Shown: piece after piece, positions 1 through 8,526 of the stretch
Layout of the letters: each line of letters begins with the position of its first letter
Position numbering within the stretch: the first letter of the stretch is position 1
Source of the DNA: Eubacterium sp.
GTDB taxonomy: Bacteria; Bacillota; Clostridia; Lachnospirales; Lachnospiraceae
DNA length: 44,167 nucleotides
Direction of reading: 5' to 3'
Assembly: GCA_022769325.1 (NCBI GenBank)
Contig: JALEKC010000039.1
Span: forward strand, 1-44,167
The notes under the pieces: model-generated
What the model saw: only the letters and a program-made list of their open reading frames with translations
Databases searched by the model: none
What the model was told of the DNA's origin: nothing
Program-made: the position numbers and the translations under genes

Positions 1-51
1 TCCATCATTGTCTTTGTAATTTTGCAAAGCATTGTGTTCATAAGTTGCCAT
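1..51 (-). CDS. Start of a tail fibre region or later phage gene (3' part outside window)
   Basis: Only the first 17 codons are inside the window (MATYEHNALQNYKDNDG), so the product cannot be identified. The ATG is preceded at good spacing by GGAGAT, and the gene starts 17 bases after the stop of the upstream tail fibre gene on the same strand. Its position at the end of the tail operon suggests a further tail or lysis gene, but this is inferred from context only. Confidence 0.5.
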   Translation of the reverse strand, partial: MATYEHNALQNYKDNDG

Positions 52-68
52 TTTGTCATCTCCATTCA

Positions 69-647
69 TTAATCTAAAAGTTTAACCCACAAGTCACCAT
101 CTTCTAAGTCAGTAGGTTGTGTGGAAGAGTAGAATATTTTACTCTTACTTTCCGCTGTGTCAATTTTTCCTTTAAGAGTTAAATCCAAGTCGCTGTAAGA
201 CACACTATTTTTTGTGGCCATGCTTCCCAATCCATTGACGGTAGATTGAATAGCACTTACGACCTCCTGCAATGCTGTGACTACACTTGCGTCTGCCTTT
301 TTTCCGATTGCTGCATTCAAGGCATCCACAACTTCCTCGTGTTCTGAAATATAATCCGAAATCTCTTTCAATGTATCGTATGTTGATGGTGCTCCACCAA
401 TCAACTCGTCGATTGCATTAGAAATTGCATTATTCATAGCCTCATTAGTAGGTCTTGCACTCAATGCCTCCGAAACCTCTGACTGTGATGCTTTCCCGTT
501 TAATGCATCAATTAATTCCGATAATTTTGATGCAAGCGTTGTGGTATAATCAAGATACACCTGTTCCGCTGATGTTTTAATCATCAATTCTTTAAGTACA
601 CCTTCAATTTTTGCCGTCAGAATTGCTTTTTGCGCTGTTGTTGACAT
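69..647 (-). CDS. Phage tail fibre-like structural protein (192 aa)
   Basis: This is probably a distal structural protein of the phage tail. The chosen ATG (MSTTAQ) has AAAGGAGAT just upstream, while an earlier in-frame start has no such site. The middle of the protein carries the segment STYDTLKEISDYISEH, a motif that recurs in phage fibre proteins where short repeats surround a DTLKEL-like core. The rest is rich in Ala, Ser, Asp and short alpha-helical heptad-like stretches. The C-terminus (STQPTDLEDGDLWVKLLD) resembles the short conserved ends seen in fibre and appendage proteins. It follows the 264-aa fibre protein in the tail operon. No receptor-binding domain is recognised, and the assignment rests on position and composition. 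Confidence 0.6.
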   Translation of the reverse strand: MSTTAQKAILTAKIEGVLKELMIKTSAEQVYLDYTTTLASKLSELIDALNGKASQSEVSEALSARPTNEAMNNAISNAIDELIGGAPSTYDTLKEISDYISEHEEVVDALNAAIGKKADASVVTALQEVVSAIQSTVNGLGSMATKNSVSYSDLDLTLKGKIDTAESKSKIFYSSTQPTDLEDGDLWVKLLD

Positions 648-671
648 ATGATCATCTCCTTTTCTTAACAA

Positions 672-1466
672 CTAAATTATTTCATATGAATAAACTTCTC
701 CCGATGATTGCGTATTTTTCAAATTTTCAACGGAATAAGTATTATCATCAATTTCTGCTTGAGCCGTAGCATCTTGACTTTCTTCCCCAAGAGCAAGCTC
801 TATCGTTGAATTGATGGTATCCTTTGGCTTGAACCAAATCACATTACACTCCTCAGGCTCTGTGCTGCTTATAACACAGCTAAGAGGAGGACAAGTAATC
901 AGGTCATTCACAACTTTTGCAATTTTCCCGAGTGCAGCCGACAAATTTTCTCCAGATACCAAAATTTCTTTCTTGTCTGGAATCCTATACTCAGGATTAG
1001 CAAGTGCATATGCACCCATATTGTCACAAATACTTAGCATTTTGGCATCATCAAAATCTATCGCTATAGTTTGCAATATTGTAATGCTATTTGAACTATC
1101 TGGGAAATAATCAGGTACCTCAGCCACAGCAATCAAAGCCAATACCTCATCGCCATCCTCCCCCTTCTCTTTCACATAAACACCAATCTCATGAATGAAA
1201 TATGCAGATAATACACCATCATTTTGAAGTGCAACTTTCAAATAAACAGTACTATCTTTCGATGAAATTTCGGAAAATCCATAGGAATTCCTTTCACTCT
1301 TTAATTGAGTTTTTGTTTTCAAATCATTCTCTTGCTGCTCCTCTTCTGTATAAGTCCCATCACCTATGACTGCCTTGGTAAATTCAACCTGGCATTCCCC
1401 GGAAGAAGCCCTTGCTATAATATTCCTTCCGGCATCTGTATAGATCATATTTTTCCATTTCGCCAT
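672..1466 (-). CDS. Phage tail fibre / tail-collar N-terminal protein (264 aa)
   Basis: The N-terminal half resembles the phage tail-collar fibre family (DUF3751 type), which attaches side fibres to P2-like baseplates: it opens MAKWKNMIYTDAGRNIIARA and has the typical core HEIGVYVKEKGEDGDEVLALI. The ATG overlaps the stop of the gpI gene as TGATG, so translation is probably coupled. P2 gpH is several times longer; here the fibre is short, with the remaining fibre material apparently placed in the next gene. The last 70 residues are low in known features (ELALGEESQDATAQAEID). The position after gpJ and gpI matches the gpH slot of P2-like phages. Confidence 0.72.
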   Translation of the reverse strand: MAKWKNMIYTDAGRNIIARASSGECQVEFTKAVIGDGTYTEEEQQENDLKTKTQLKSERNSYGFSEISSKDSTVYLKVALQNDGVLSAYFIHEIGVYVKEKGEDGDEVLALIAVAEVPDYFPDSSNSITILQTIAIDFDDAKMLSICDNMGAYALANPEYRIPDKKEILVSGENLSAALGKIAKVVNDLITCPPLSCVISSTEPEECNVIWFKPKDTINSTIELALGEESQDATAQAEIDDNTYSVENLKNTQSSGEVYSYEII

Positions 1467-2023
1467 CAATGTACCTCCATCTTTGTATATATTGTTTGTT
1501 TTCCTCCAAAGGAATTATCTATCTTTGCAGAAGCTTTCGATGTTGTCTTAATCTCTTCAATCGTTGCCACTGTTGGCTTTACACCGCGAACCAACTCATT
1601 AAATAAATCCAGTATCTCTTTTGTATATGGTGTTTCAGATTCAATTTTAATCATATATGGCTCTCCACCGTAATCAAACCACTCGTAGACCTTTGCTTGT
1701 CCAAATACATTTTTCACAAGTTCCTGGATTGCTTCTGTGGTTCCTGCAAGTTGATGCCACCGAATTGTATTTTGAATCAGTGAAACTTTTGTTTCCTTGT
1801 CCAAAGAATCCATGTAGTACTGTGTTTTATTTTCCGCAGCAAGCAGATTAAGTACTTTATCATCCTGAATATCTAAATTCTGATATATCATGGCAGATTG
1901 GGCAAATTTAATGATAAGCCTTCTCATGGCACGATCTGCATATGCGTATGCAATATCACCATTACTATTTCCAATGGAATCAGGAAGGATATCCGTCAAC
2001 AACGCATTATATAAATCAGTCAT
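1466..2023 (-). CDS. Baseplate/tail protein gpI (185 aa)
   Basis: This is a P2 gpI-like baseplate component, which sits between the wedge protein gpJ and the fibre protein and helps attach fibres. Visible family marks are an N-terminal LLTDILPDSI, a middle NTIRWHQLAGTTEAIQELV, and then FGQAKVYEWFDYGGEPYMIKI, all typical of the gpI family (length about 180-200 aa). The start MTDLYN was chosen because GGAGGAATCGAGG precedes it; this Shine-Dalgarno lies inside the last codons of gpJ, and the genes overlap by 8 bases. Order J-I-H is conserved with P2. Confidence 0.88.
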   Translation of the reverse strand: MTDLYNALLTDILPDSIGNSNGDIAYAYADRAMRRLIIKFAQSAMIYQNLDIQDDKVLNLLAAENKTQYYMDSLDKETKVSLIQNTIRWHQLAGTTEAIQELVKNVFGQAKVYEWFDYGGEPYMIKIESETPYTKEILDLFNELVRGVKPTVATIEEIKTTSKASAKIDNSFGGKQTIYTKMEVH

Positions 2024-3176
2024 CCTCGATTCCTCCATATACTACATTTTTTTCCGTCACAAATGCAACTTGTGATGGAAGAACTTTGGTGAAAGTCGGA
2101 TTCGTTATTTCAACCCTCTTTGCACCGGCAAGACGAATTCTAAAGATTAATTCGTCTGGATTGATGTCTCTTCCAATCTTTCCTGACTGCCATTTGATGT
2201 ACTCATCTATCGCTTCTTCAACTTTGCTCTGAATCAGATTTTCGTTTACTTTGCTGCTTTCCGGAATGAAATACTGAATATTAATAGAATACTCTACCTT
2301 TTCAGGGGAAGTCACGTGAACAAGTGTCGTCGTTGTTCTCTTATCCTTTCTTGACAAGTATTCCTGCAAAGTCTGAATATCATTATCTGTCGGAAGTCCA
2401 TCTTTCATTAATATCATCACGTCCACAATACCACTCCCTGGCACGGTAGACGGAAGAACATCAATAATGTCAGAATTAAATTCCTTGGACATCACAATCC
2501 ACTCATCATCTTTTCCTGCCACAGAGTACAAGTCAGGTGCCTGATAGATAGATTCTTTCAATTCATCATCGGTTTGTGCATCTCTTCCACCAAAGGATGA
2601 TTCCTCATTGATTACATCAGCCACAAATCCAGTAGGTGTTACTAATGTGTCAATATCTCCTGCGCTATATTGATTTGCAGCACTTCCAATCTCCGTGCAT
2701 TCACACAGAGCAGTTACGGATAATTCTCCTGCAGGAATACACTCTTCCTTTGTTGTCGAAAAAAAGAACTTCTGATCAGCTGTGACCAATGTTCCTGAAG
2801 GGATGAACTCATCATTTTCTCTTTCTTTTGCCAGGGAAAACTTAATATATACCTTAGCCGGTTCCCCTTCCTTTCGACTTGTATTTTTAAAGATACCTAA
2901 ATGATCCAAATAATCTCCATATGCGTATTTGAGAAAATTCATTCTTCCGGCATGCTCGATGAACAAAATCAATTGGTAATACATCACTGCCTGAGCGGTC
3001 ATACGTACACACTCTTCTGTACTGTCTCCATCTTCCAGCGAATATTCTTCTCCTGTCAATTCTTTCATCTTTTCATTATATGCACCAAACAATTTCTCCT
3101 TAACATCATCAAAGGTCATGTTGTCCGTAAAAGTTATATCCGGCAGATTCATAATTTTATCCAGCGCATCACTCAT
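2016..3176 (-). CDS. Baseplate assembly protein gpJ (386 aa)
   Basis: This is a P2 gpJ-like baseplate wedge protein, which forms the outer wedge of contractile tail baseplates with the gp25-like protein. Family features include YGDYLDHLGIFKNTSRKEGE near residues 90-110 and FGGRDAQTDDELKESIYQAP near residue 200, the hallmark of the baseplate J family, followed by a repeated alpha/beta C-terminal half. The ATG (MSDALDK) was chosen because AGGAGG lies 6 bases upstream, within the acidic end of the gp25-like gene. It overlaps that gene by 8 bases and the gpI gene by 8. Confidence 0.9.
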   Translation of the reverse strand: MSDALDKIMNLPDITFTDNMTFDDVKEKLFGAYNEKMKELTGEEYSLEDGDSTEECVRMTAQAVMYYQLILFIEHAGRMNFLKYAYGDYLDHLGIFKNTSRKEGEPAKVYIKFSLAKERENDEFIPSGTLVTADQKFFFSTTKEECIPAGELSVTALCECTEIGSAANQYSAGDIDTLVTPTGFVADVINEESSFGGRDAQTDDELKESIYQAPDLYSVAGKDDEWIVMSKEFNSDIIDVLPSTVPGSGIVDVMILMKDGLPTDNDIQTLQEYLSRKDKRTTTTLVHVTSPEKVEYSINIQYFIPESSKVNENLIQSKVEEAIDEYIKWQSGKIGRDINPDELIFRIRLAGAKRVEITNPTFTKVLPSQVAFVTEKNVVYGGIEDD

Positions 3177-3492
3177 CGTCATCCTCCTCCTCAAAATATT
3201 CTTCATTGATGGACAATTGAATCACGGGACTAATGCCTTCATCGGTATAATCAAATGATATATTATCCACATTTAACATGGGAAGATATTCTTCCGTCTT
3301 TTCAATGATATCAAGCGTCAATATGTTTTCTGCAATGGGACTTGGAGCATCTATAGGAATTGGTGTGATTCCAAACCCGCGATTTCCTGGACAAGTCCCT
3401 TCCACCGTCGAATACAAAAATTTAGCCTGGGAAAGAAAATCTTCAAGAATTTCTGAATCCATTTCACCATTCAATAACACACTTGCTTTCAT
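3169..3492 (-). CDS. gp25/gpW-like baseplate wedge protein (107 aa)
   Basis: Members of this family (T4 gp25, P2 gpW) form the inner baseplate wedge that nucleates sheath polymerisation. The central part fits the family: GNRGFGI, then PIDAPSPIAENILTLDIIE and a closing VDNISFDYTDEG..PVIQLSI. The gene starts in an ATGA overlap with the gpU gene, so coupled translation is likely. The protein ends in an unusual acidic tail (EEYFEEEDDDE) whose GAG-GAG-GAG-GAT codons supply the ribosome binding site of gpJ. The length (107 aa) is close to family size. Confidence 0.8.
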   Translation of the reverse strand: MKASVLLNGEMDSEILEDFLSQAKFLYSTVEGTCPGNRGFGITPIPIDAPSPIAENILTLDIIEKTEEYLPMLNVDNISFDYTDEGISPVIQLSINEEYFEEEDDDE

Positions 3493-3986
3493 ACATATTC
3501 CTCCATCGTCAACGAGACTGTTGCTTCCACTAACTCACCATGACTAAGTATCGTATTCCATGATTCACTTGCGCTTTTGATAATAAACTTATTTTTTCCT
3601 ACCTTTTCCCCACCAATCACAAGATAATCTACATATCCATTTTCAATGCATTTCCCTAGATTATCTAATTGCTTTTTGACATTAATTCCGCATTCTGCAG
3701 AAAAATAAACATCGAATGTAATGGATACCAGGTCAGGATTCAAAAACTCTGTTTTTGGTTTCTTTCCAAGAACAGATTCATTTTCTGTATTTGCAGATAA
3801 TTCTCTTTTGAAATTTTCAAAAGTATATCCTTTTATCTTGTCATTGTCATCGTATTTTAATTGGAAAATAAGATATTTCCCAAAATAACCAATTTTCCCA
3901 CTTAAAGATGTACTTTTACTATTTTTATTATATTTTGTCTGTATAAAGTATTTCAGTTTTTTATACTTTGTCTTTTTTTTCGACAT
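3489..3986 (-). CDS. Phage tail protein gpU (165 aa)
   Basis: The C-terminal two thirds match the P2 gpU family: the order KKPKTEFLNPDLVSITFDVYF, then AECGINVKKQLDNLG, a short glycine turn around VIGGEKVG, and a final GELVEATVSLTMEEYV are the conserved blocks. gpU-type proteins take part in tail completion or baseplate assembly. The start ATG at MSKKK has AAGGA about 9 bases upstream. In P2 the order is T-U-X-D, but here gpU is placed after gpD and the 61-aa protein, just before the gp25-like gene, so the module has been rearranged. The first 40 residues are very basic (KKKTKYKKLKYF). Confidence 0.82.
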   Translation of the reverse strand: MSKKKTKYKKLKYFIQTKYNKNSKSTSLSGKIGYFGKYLIFQLKYDDNDKIKGYTFENFKRELSANTENESVLGKKPKTEFLNPDLVSITFDVYFSAECGINVKKQLDNLGKCIENGYVDYLVIGGEKVGKNKFIIKSASESWNTILSHGELVEATVSLTMEEYV

Positions 3987-3990
3987 CAAC

Positions 3991-4176
3991 TCACATCCTT
4001 TCCTTTAACACTCCAAGAATCACATCATCACAGACAGCCACAAAATCACCAATTTCATATGTTTGGTTAATGGCCGTAATATATCCGGATGATGTTCCAT
4101 CCTCGTATACTACAGATATTTTCCCATCCTCTCTAATGGATGCAATTTCTGCAAGCTTTACAATGTTTCCACTCAT
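3991..4176 (-). CDS. Tiny OB-like baseplate-region protein (61 aa)
   Basis: This is a complete small gene that starts in an ATGA overlap with the end of the hub gene (gpD) and ends 4 bases before the gpU start. The sequence has a beta-rich pattern: KLAEIASIREDGKISVVYED, then GYITAINQTYEIGDFVAVCD and DVILGVLKERM. The last part (GDxVxV...GVL) looks like the closing strands of the OB fold of gpV/T4 gp5 spike proteins. It may be a reduced spike/OB component or an equivalent of the small proteins found at this place in XkdQ-type operons. No homologue was recognised with certainty. Confidence 0.6.
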   Translation of the reverse strand: MSGNIVKLAEIASIREDGKISVVYEDGTSSGYITAINQTYEIGDFVAVCDDVILGVLKERM

Positions 4177-5216
4177 TTTGTAATCCTCCGTTGCACTTTG
4201 TGCATGGTCATGGTCGTGTGAAGTCCTGTATCGTCTTTCGAAAAAGTAATGCTATCGATAAAATATTTTCCATTCAGCTTACCGGCACCTAATAATTTAA
4301 CAGTGTCTGTCTCACTATATTTAAGCATTCCTTTCATACCAACAGTTAATGTAACTGCCTTTTCATTCTCAGTATTAACCCTTGCTAAAGCAATTTTCTT
4401 TCCCTGGGCAACACTGTCAACATTGTCATTAACCGTCAGATAACGATTTCCTTTTCCGACTTTAATCACAATGTTTTTCTTTTTATCGTCAGTGTATTTT
4501 AACTTTGCTCCAGTATATGTTCCACAAAGATTTGTTTCCCATGAAAACTGTTCTGAGCACTGCCTTTTATATATGGTTCCAACTGGTTCCTTTTTTTCAT
4601 ATTTTTCTTTGCTATATATGACGAGCCTTCCACTGTACATTTTGATGCCATACCCGTAACTCTCACATAAATTCGTCAGAAAATCGCAGTCTGTTTGTGA
4701 ATCCTGCTTTTGAGTTCCGACATAAGTATCTCCTCCATCAAACAGAAATTTCATATGATATCTTTTCGCAATGGTATTTGCTATTTCCTTAAGTTTTGCC
4801 TTTTTCCATGTTTTTCTTCTATCCGTAACACGAAAAGAAGAATACTCCGGTATCGATGTTGCTCCTATCGTACAGAGCAAATTCATTCCGGTAAAAGAAA
4901 TCGAATCAATCAAAAACAATCCACAAGTCATTTTCTTTTTTTGTGACTCTTTATCCCAGTAATAGGTATACAATGTGGCACGTAGCTTGTCTTTCTTTTT
5001 TGGAAAATATGCTCCATTCCACTTACCATCACGATTAGTTAGCTGTATTTCCACAGAATCCGCGGTACCTGAAGCATTCCCTGTGTACGAAAAACTACTC
5101 ATATCCTTTGCAATCCGCTCCATGCTTTTCTTTTTTTCATCTGCAGTATATTTTTTCCCAGCCTTAAAATATACAACATTAACCTTTGAACGTCTTGCTT
5201 TTGACAAATCACTCAT
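4173..5216 (-). CDS. Tail hub / late control protein gpD-like (347 aa)
   Basis: This is probably the P2 gpD-type baseplate hub (T4 gp27-like), the trimeric ring connecting tail tube to spike. Supporting features are SYTGNASGTADSVEIQLTNR, a strand-rich N-terminal domain (residues 1-120), the segment FLTNLCESYGYGIKMYSGRL typical of the hub family (FLxxLAexYGxxxK), and a C-terminal beta domain ending FIDSITFSKDDTGLHTTMTM. The ATG (MSDLSK) overlaps the gpX stop as ATGAGTGA; an AGAGGAGG directly abuts it, so reinitiation after gpX termination is the likely mode. It follows gpX, as in P2, where X precedes D. Confidence 0.8.
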   Translation of the reverse strand: MSDLSKARRSKVNVVYFKAGKKYTADEKKKSMERIAKDMSSFSYTGNASGTADSVEIQLTNRDGKWNGAYFPKKKDKLRATLYTYYWDKESQKKKMTCGLFLIDSISFTGMNLLCTIGATSIPEYSSFRVTDRRKTWKKAKLKEIANTIAKRYHMKFLFDGGDTYVGTQKQDSQTDCDFLTNLCESYGYGIKMYSGRLVIYSKEKYEKKEPVGTIYKRQCSEQFSWETNLCGTYTGAKLKYTDDKKKNIVIKVGKGNRYLTVNDNVDSVAQGKKIALARVNTENEKAVTLTVGMKGMLKYSETDTVKLLGAGKLNGKYFIDSITFSKDDTGLHTTMTMHKVQRRITK

Positions 5217-5460
5217 CCTCCTCTTCAAATTCTTCAAGGTCTTGTTCGTCATCAATTTCGCCAATTTCCTCTTTCCATGATGTGTCACCAGATTCCTCTG
5301 CTGGAACGTCCGGCAATACCAATCTTATGCCAGACGGAAACACAACATAATGAATATAAGAAGGATTTTCTTGAATCAAAAGTCCCATGTATTTTTCGGC
5401 ACCAAGTTTTTCATAAGCAATTTTATCCCATGTATCTCCGCTTTTCGTGATGTATTCCAT
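5209..5460 (-). CDS. Tail protein X, LysM-like (83 aa)
   Basis: This is a P2 gpX family protein, a LysM-like domain found next to the tail hub. The opening MEYITKSGDTWDKIAYEKLG and the following YIHYVVFPSGIRLVLPDVP match the family: a LysM start (SGDTWDxIA), an Asn-Pro turn (QENPSY), and the conserved PxGxxLxLPD end. After the domain comes an acidic tail (EEIGEIDDEQDLEEFEEEDE) not needed for LysM folding. The DNA coding the last acidic residues contains GAGGAGGAT, which sits at the start of the gpD gene. The gene begins 6 bases after the tape measure stop. Confidence 0.88.
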   Translation of the reverse strand: MEYITKSGDTWDKIAYEKLGAEKYMGLLIQENPSYIHYVVFPSGIRLVLPDVPAEESGDTSWKEEIGEIDDEQDLEEFEEEDE

Positions 5461-5466
5461 CTTTCA

Positions 5467-8400
5467 TCATCCTCTCATATTCAATCGCTTATTCTTTTTA
5501 ATCATTTTTTGGTAAGAAGATTCCACTTGTTTTTCCACAATCTTACGAATTTTTTCTGCGTCTGACTCGGATGCAGAACCAGATAAAGTGATATGTATTT
5601 GTGGAGAAAAATGTGTTACACTTCCACCTTTTTCCATTCCAAGAATTCTTCCAGTTTCATAATACAAAGATTTTGAACGTTTGGAACCATCCAATGGAAT
5701 AATGGCTTCGGCTTTGTTCTTCTCGGATACCATAGCAAGATGCTCTTTCGTGCTGATGGTTCCTGTTGCATGACCAGGTACCCCAAACTTTTTAGCAAGA
5801 TCCGGACTGTTCAATTCATCTGCTGCACTTTTTTTAGTTGTTGTACCACTGCTGCTTGATGCTGTCGAACCAGAAGAGGTCACGGCATAATTACCCGTAA
5901 TTGATATTGGCATATTGGCATTAACGCCAGAAACCAAACCATTTTTTATCACATCTTTCATGGTTTTAACTGCCGCTTCGCCACTCTTTTTAGAAGAGTT
6001 ACCAACTTCTGAAAAGTAGTTGTCAGCAATTTTCTTGGCTGACTCTGCGTCTTGTTCGATCTTATCGGTGTATCCTGTGTTATTATCAGTACGCCCTATA
6101 TTACCTAAAGTAAGGAGCGTACCTCTTACCATGTCGCCCGACAAGGTTGCACTCTTGATTGTATTGATTATGGATTCATAATCCGTTCCTTCAACCGTCG
6201 GTGCCATTTTGTCAATAATCTGTTGTATGGCTTTTGCGTTTCCATCGGCGTAATTACCATATTTAATATCTCGCCCATATGTATCCATAAGCGAGTTATA
6301 CATAAACTCTGCCCCTTTATTTTTGGCATCACTTATGGTTTTGTTATACGCCTCCGCATTTGATTCCTTTTCTTTATTCATTTCCTCTTCCGTTATTTTT
6401 CCACGAAGATACTTCGCATTCGTATTCGTATTGGCCGTCTCTAATGCTTCCTGTGCACCTTCCTTTATTTCATCAATATTGGTATTGATTGCAGACTGCA
6501 TCTTGTCAAAGGAATCCGCAGTCATATTTTTCCCTGAGAATTCTGCTGAAAGAGTATCCCACTTGGCATCACTCTCTGCCTGCGATATGGTGTTTGTGAT
6601 ATCTGATAATTGTTGAAGAAGTCCATTAACTTCTTCCTGTAAATCTGGAGTCATTCCATCTTTGACCGCTTTTTTCAGTCGTTTACTGATTTTATCCGAT
6701 AGTTTTTTTGCCTCCTGGTCTAGTCCGTTATAAAAAGAATTATTGTCTTTGATTAGTTTGTTCTTTGTATCACCGTCATCATATAAGAGGTTGGTTGCGA
6801 TGTTTACCGTGTATCCTTGATTATTGATGTAATCTTGTGCTGATTTCACATATGTTTCCACGTTGCTTTTGTAATCGCTAATATCTTCGTTCGATATCTT
6901 TAATCCGGCAGACACCTTCCAATCCATCTTCTTAACTTCACTGGCTGCCTTTTGCATCTGCTTTAAAAATCCATCGGAAACTCTAGTTGAAGATAGTAAT
7001 TCGCTGACCTCCTGTAGCTTATCTGTTCCGATGATACGATCTGCTGCATCATTTAACTCATCCATGGAAAAGGCAATGTTTCCAAAGTGATCTTCCAGAC
7101 TTGCTTCCTTGGCCTGTTCTCCAGCTTGATATACGGCTATTCCTATGGCCGTCAATGTTCCTGCCACCGCGATTCCGCCAAACAATACAGGATTTGCTTT
7201 TAATGCAATATTTAATGCTTTAACCGATGATGTAATATTTGATATATGTCCGGCTATATTGGATGCTACCAGTGTACCTGCCACACCGCCAATGGCATCC
7301 ACCGCTACATCTGGATGATCTAATAACCATTCGCCAACATCTAAAAGAGGTTCTGCCGCATCCATCACGGCTCCACCAAAGTCCCCCAGTTTTTGTGCAG
7401 CGGAATTGACATCAAACTCTTCCACCCAGTCCGTGAGATTCTGTGTCACTTCACGAAGTGGTCCAGATGTCAACTCGTATATATTGATGGCTTTTGTCTC
7501 CAGGGCAGAAGTCAAAAGATCCATGTCCCCTTTTAGGTTATCCATCTTTCGATTTGCCATCTTTTCCGCAGCACCATCGCAGTTATAGATGGACTCTGTC
7601 AGCGAATCATAATCTTTCTTTGAAGCTGTTATGATTGCACTCATACCAGCTAAGGCATCTTTTCCAAATATGGTTTTAATGGCGGCCGCACGTTCTTTCT
7701 TATCTGTCAACTGTCCAAGACTATCTCTTACATTATCCAGCACACTTTTGAAGTCTTTTACATTTCCATGGCTGTCCTTCAGGCTGATATTATATTTTTT
7801 CATCGCAGCTTCCATCTTATCCGTCGGAGCTGCCATATTGGCAATCGCCGTTTTCAATGATCTACCAGCAATAGAACCTTTAACACTGGCGTTTGCCATA
7901 AGCCCCAATGCCAAGGAAATATCTTCCACGCTGTATCCCATGGATCCTGCCACTGGAGCAACATACTTAAAGGATTCACCAAGCATGCTGACATTGGTAT
8001 TGGCACTTGCCGATGTCTGAGCCAATACATCCGAAAAATGCCCGGAATCTTTTGCCTTCAAATTGAATGCCGTCAACGCATCTGTAACAATATCAGAAGT
8101 TGTTCCAAGTTCTTCTCCAGACGCGGCCGCAAGTGACATGATACCGGAGATACCATTCAGCATCTGGCTCGTCTTCCAACCTGCCATCGCCATGTATTCA
8201 AAGGCCTGTCCCGACTGTGTAGCGGTAAATTTGGTTGTAGCACCCATTTCTTTCGCCTTTTCTGTCAGACGTACCATGTCACTCTCGCTGGCATTTGCGA
8301 TTGCACCAACCGTTGACATCTGGGCTTCAAATTCAGAACCGATATCAATTGACTTTTTCAAAGCCATTGCTCCGGCTCCGGCAATCGCAGTGGCAGCAAT

Positions 8401-8526
8401 CTTCGTTGTATTTTTCATCTTGTTATACGAACGCTGTAAGGATGCTGTAGTCTTATCGCAAGCGGCTTTTAATGATGGATCTACTTTTCCGCTTATCTTT
8501 ATTTTCAATTCCGTATCTCTAGCCAC
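5467..8526 (-). CDS. Tail tape measure protein (1019 aa)
   Basis: This sets tail length and is threaded through the tail tube. Residues of about 35-330 form the TP901-type tape measure domain, seen as FEAQMSTVGAIANASESD, FTATQSGQAFEYMAMAGW, and SVEDISLALGLMANASVKGS. A hydrophobic segment lies around residues 430-460, and a long helical middle and C-terminus follow, ending near PGHATGTISTKEHLAMVSEK. The start is taken as GTG at MARDTELK because the upstream AGGAGG serves it at about 12 bases and it overlaps the end of the frameshifted chaperone reading frame. Using a rule of thumb of 1.5 angstrom per residue, 1019 residues would suggest a tail of roughly 150 nm. Confidence 0.9.
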   Translation of the reverse strand: MARDTELKIKISGKVDPSLKAACDKTTASLQRSYNKMKNTTKIAATAIAGAGAMALKKSIDIGSEFEAQMSTVGAIANASESDMVRLTEKAKEMGATTKFTATQSGQAFEYMAMAGWKTSQMLNGISGIMSLAAASGEELGTTSDIVTDALTAFNLKAKDSGHFSDVLAQTSASANTNVSMLGESFKYVAPVAGSMGYSVEDISLALGLMANASVKGSIAGRSLKTAIANMAAPTDKMEAAMKKYNISLKDSHGNVKDFKSVLDNVRDSLGQLTDKKERAAAIKTIFGKDALAGMSAIITASKKDYDSLTESIYNCDGAAEKMANRKMDNLKGDMDLLTSALETKAINIYELTSGPLREVTQNLTDWVEEFDVNSAAQKLGDFGGAVMDAAEPLLDVGEWLLDHPDVAVDAIGGVAGTLVASNIAGHISNITSSVKALNIALKANPVLFGGIAVAGTLTAIGIAVYQAGEQAKEASLEDHFGNIAFSMDELNDAADRIIGTDKLQEVSELLSSTRVSDGFLKQMQKAASEVKKMDWKVSAGLKISNEDISDYKSNVETYVKSAQDYINNQGYTVNIATNLLYDDGDTKNKLIKDNNSFYNGLDQEAKKLSDKISKRLKKAVKDGMTPDLQEEVNGLLQQLSDITNTISQAESDAKWDTLSAEFSGKNMTADSFDKMQSAINTNIDEIKEGAQEALETANTNTNAKYLRGKITEEEMNKEKESNAEAYNKTISDAKNKGAEFMYNSLMDTYGRDIKYGNYADGNAKAIQQIIDKMAPTVEGTDYESIINTIKSATLSGDMVRGTLLTLGNIGRTDNNTGYTDKIEQDAESAKKIADNYFSEVGNSSKKSGEAAVKTMKDVIKNGLVSGVNANMPISITGNYAVTSSGSTASSSSGTTTKKSAADELNSPDLAKKFGVPGHATGTISTKEHLAMVSEKNKAEAIIPLDGSKRSKSLYYETGRILGMEKGGSVTHFSPQIHITLSGSASESDAEKIRKIVEKQVESSYQKMIKKNKRLNMRG

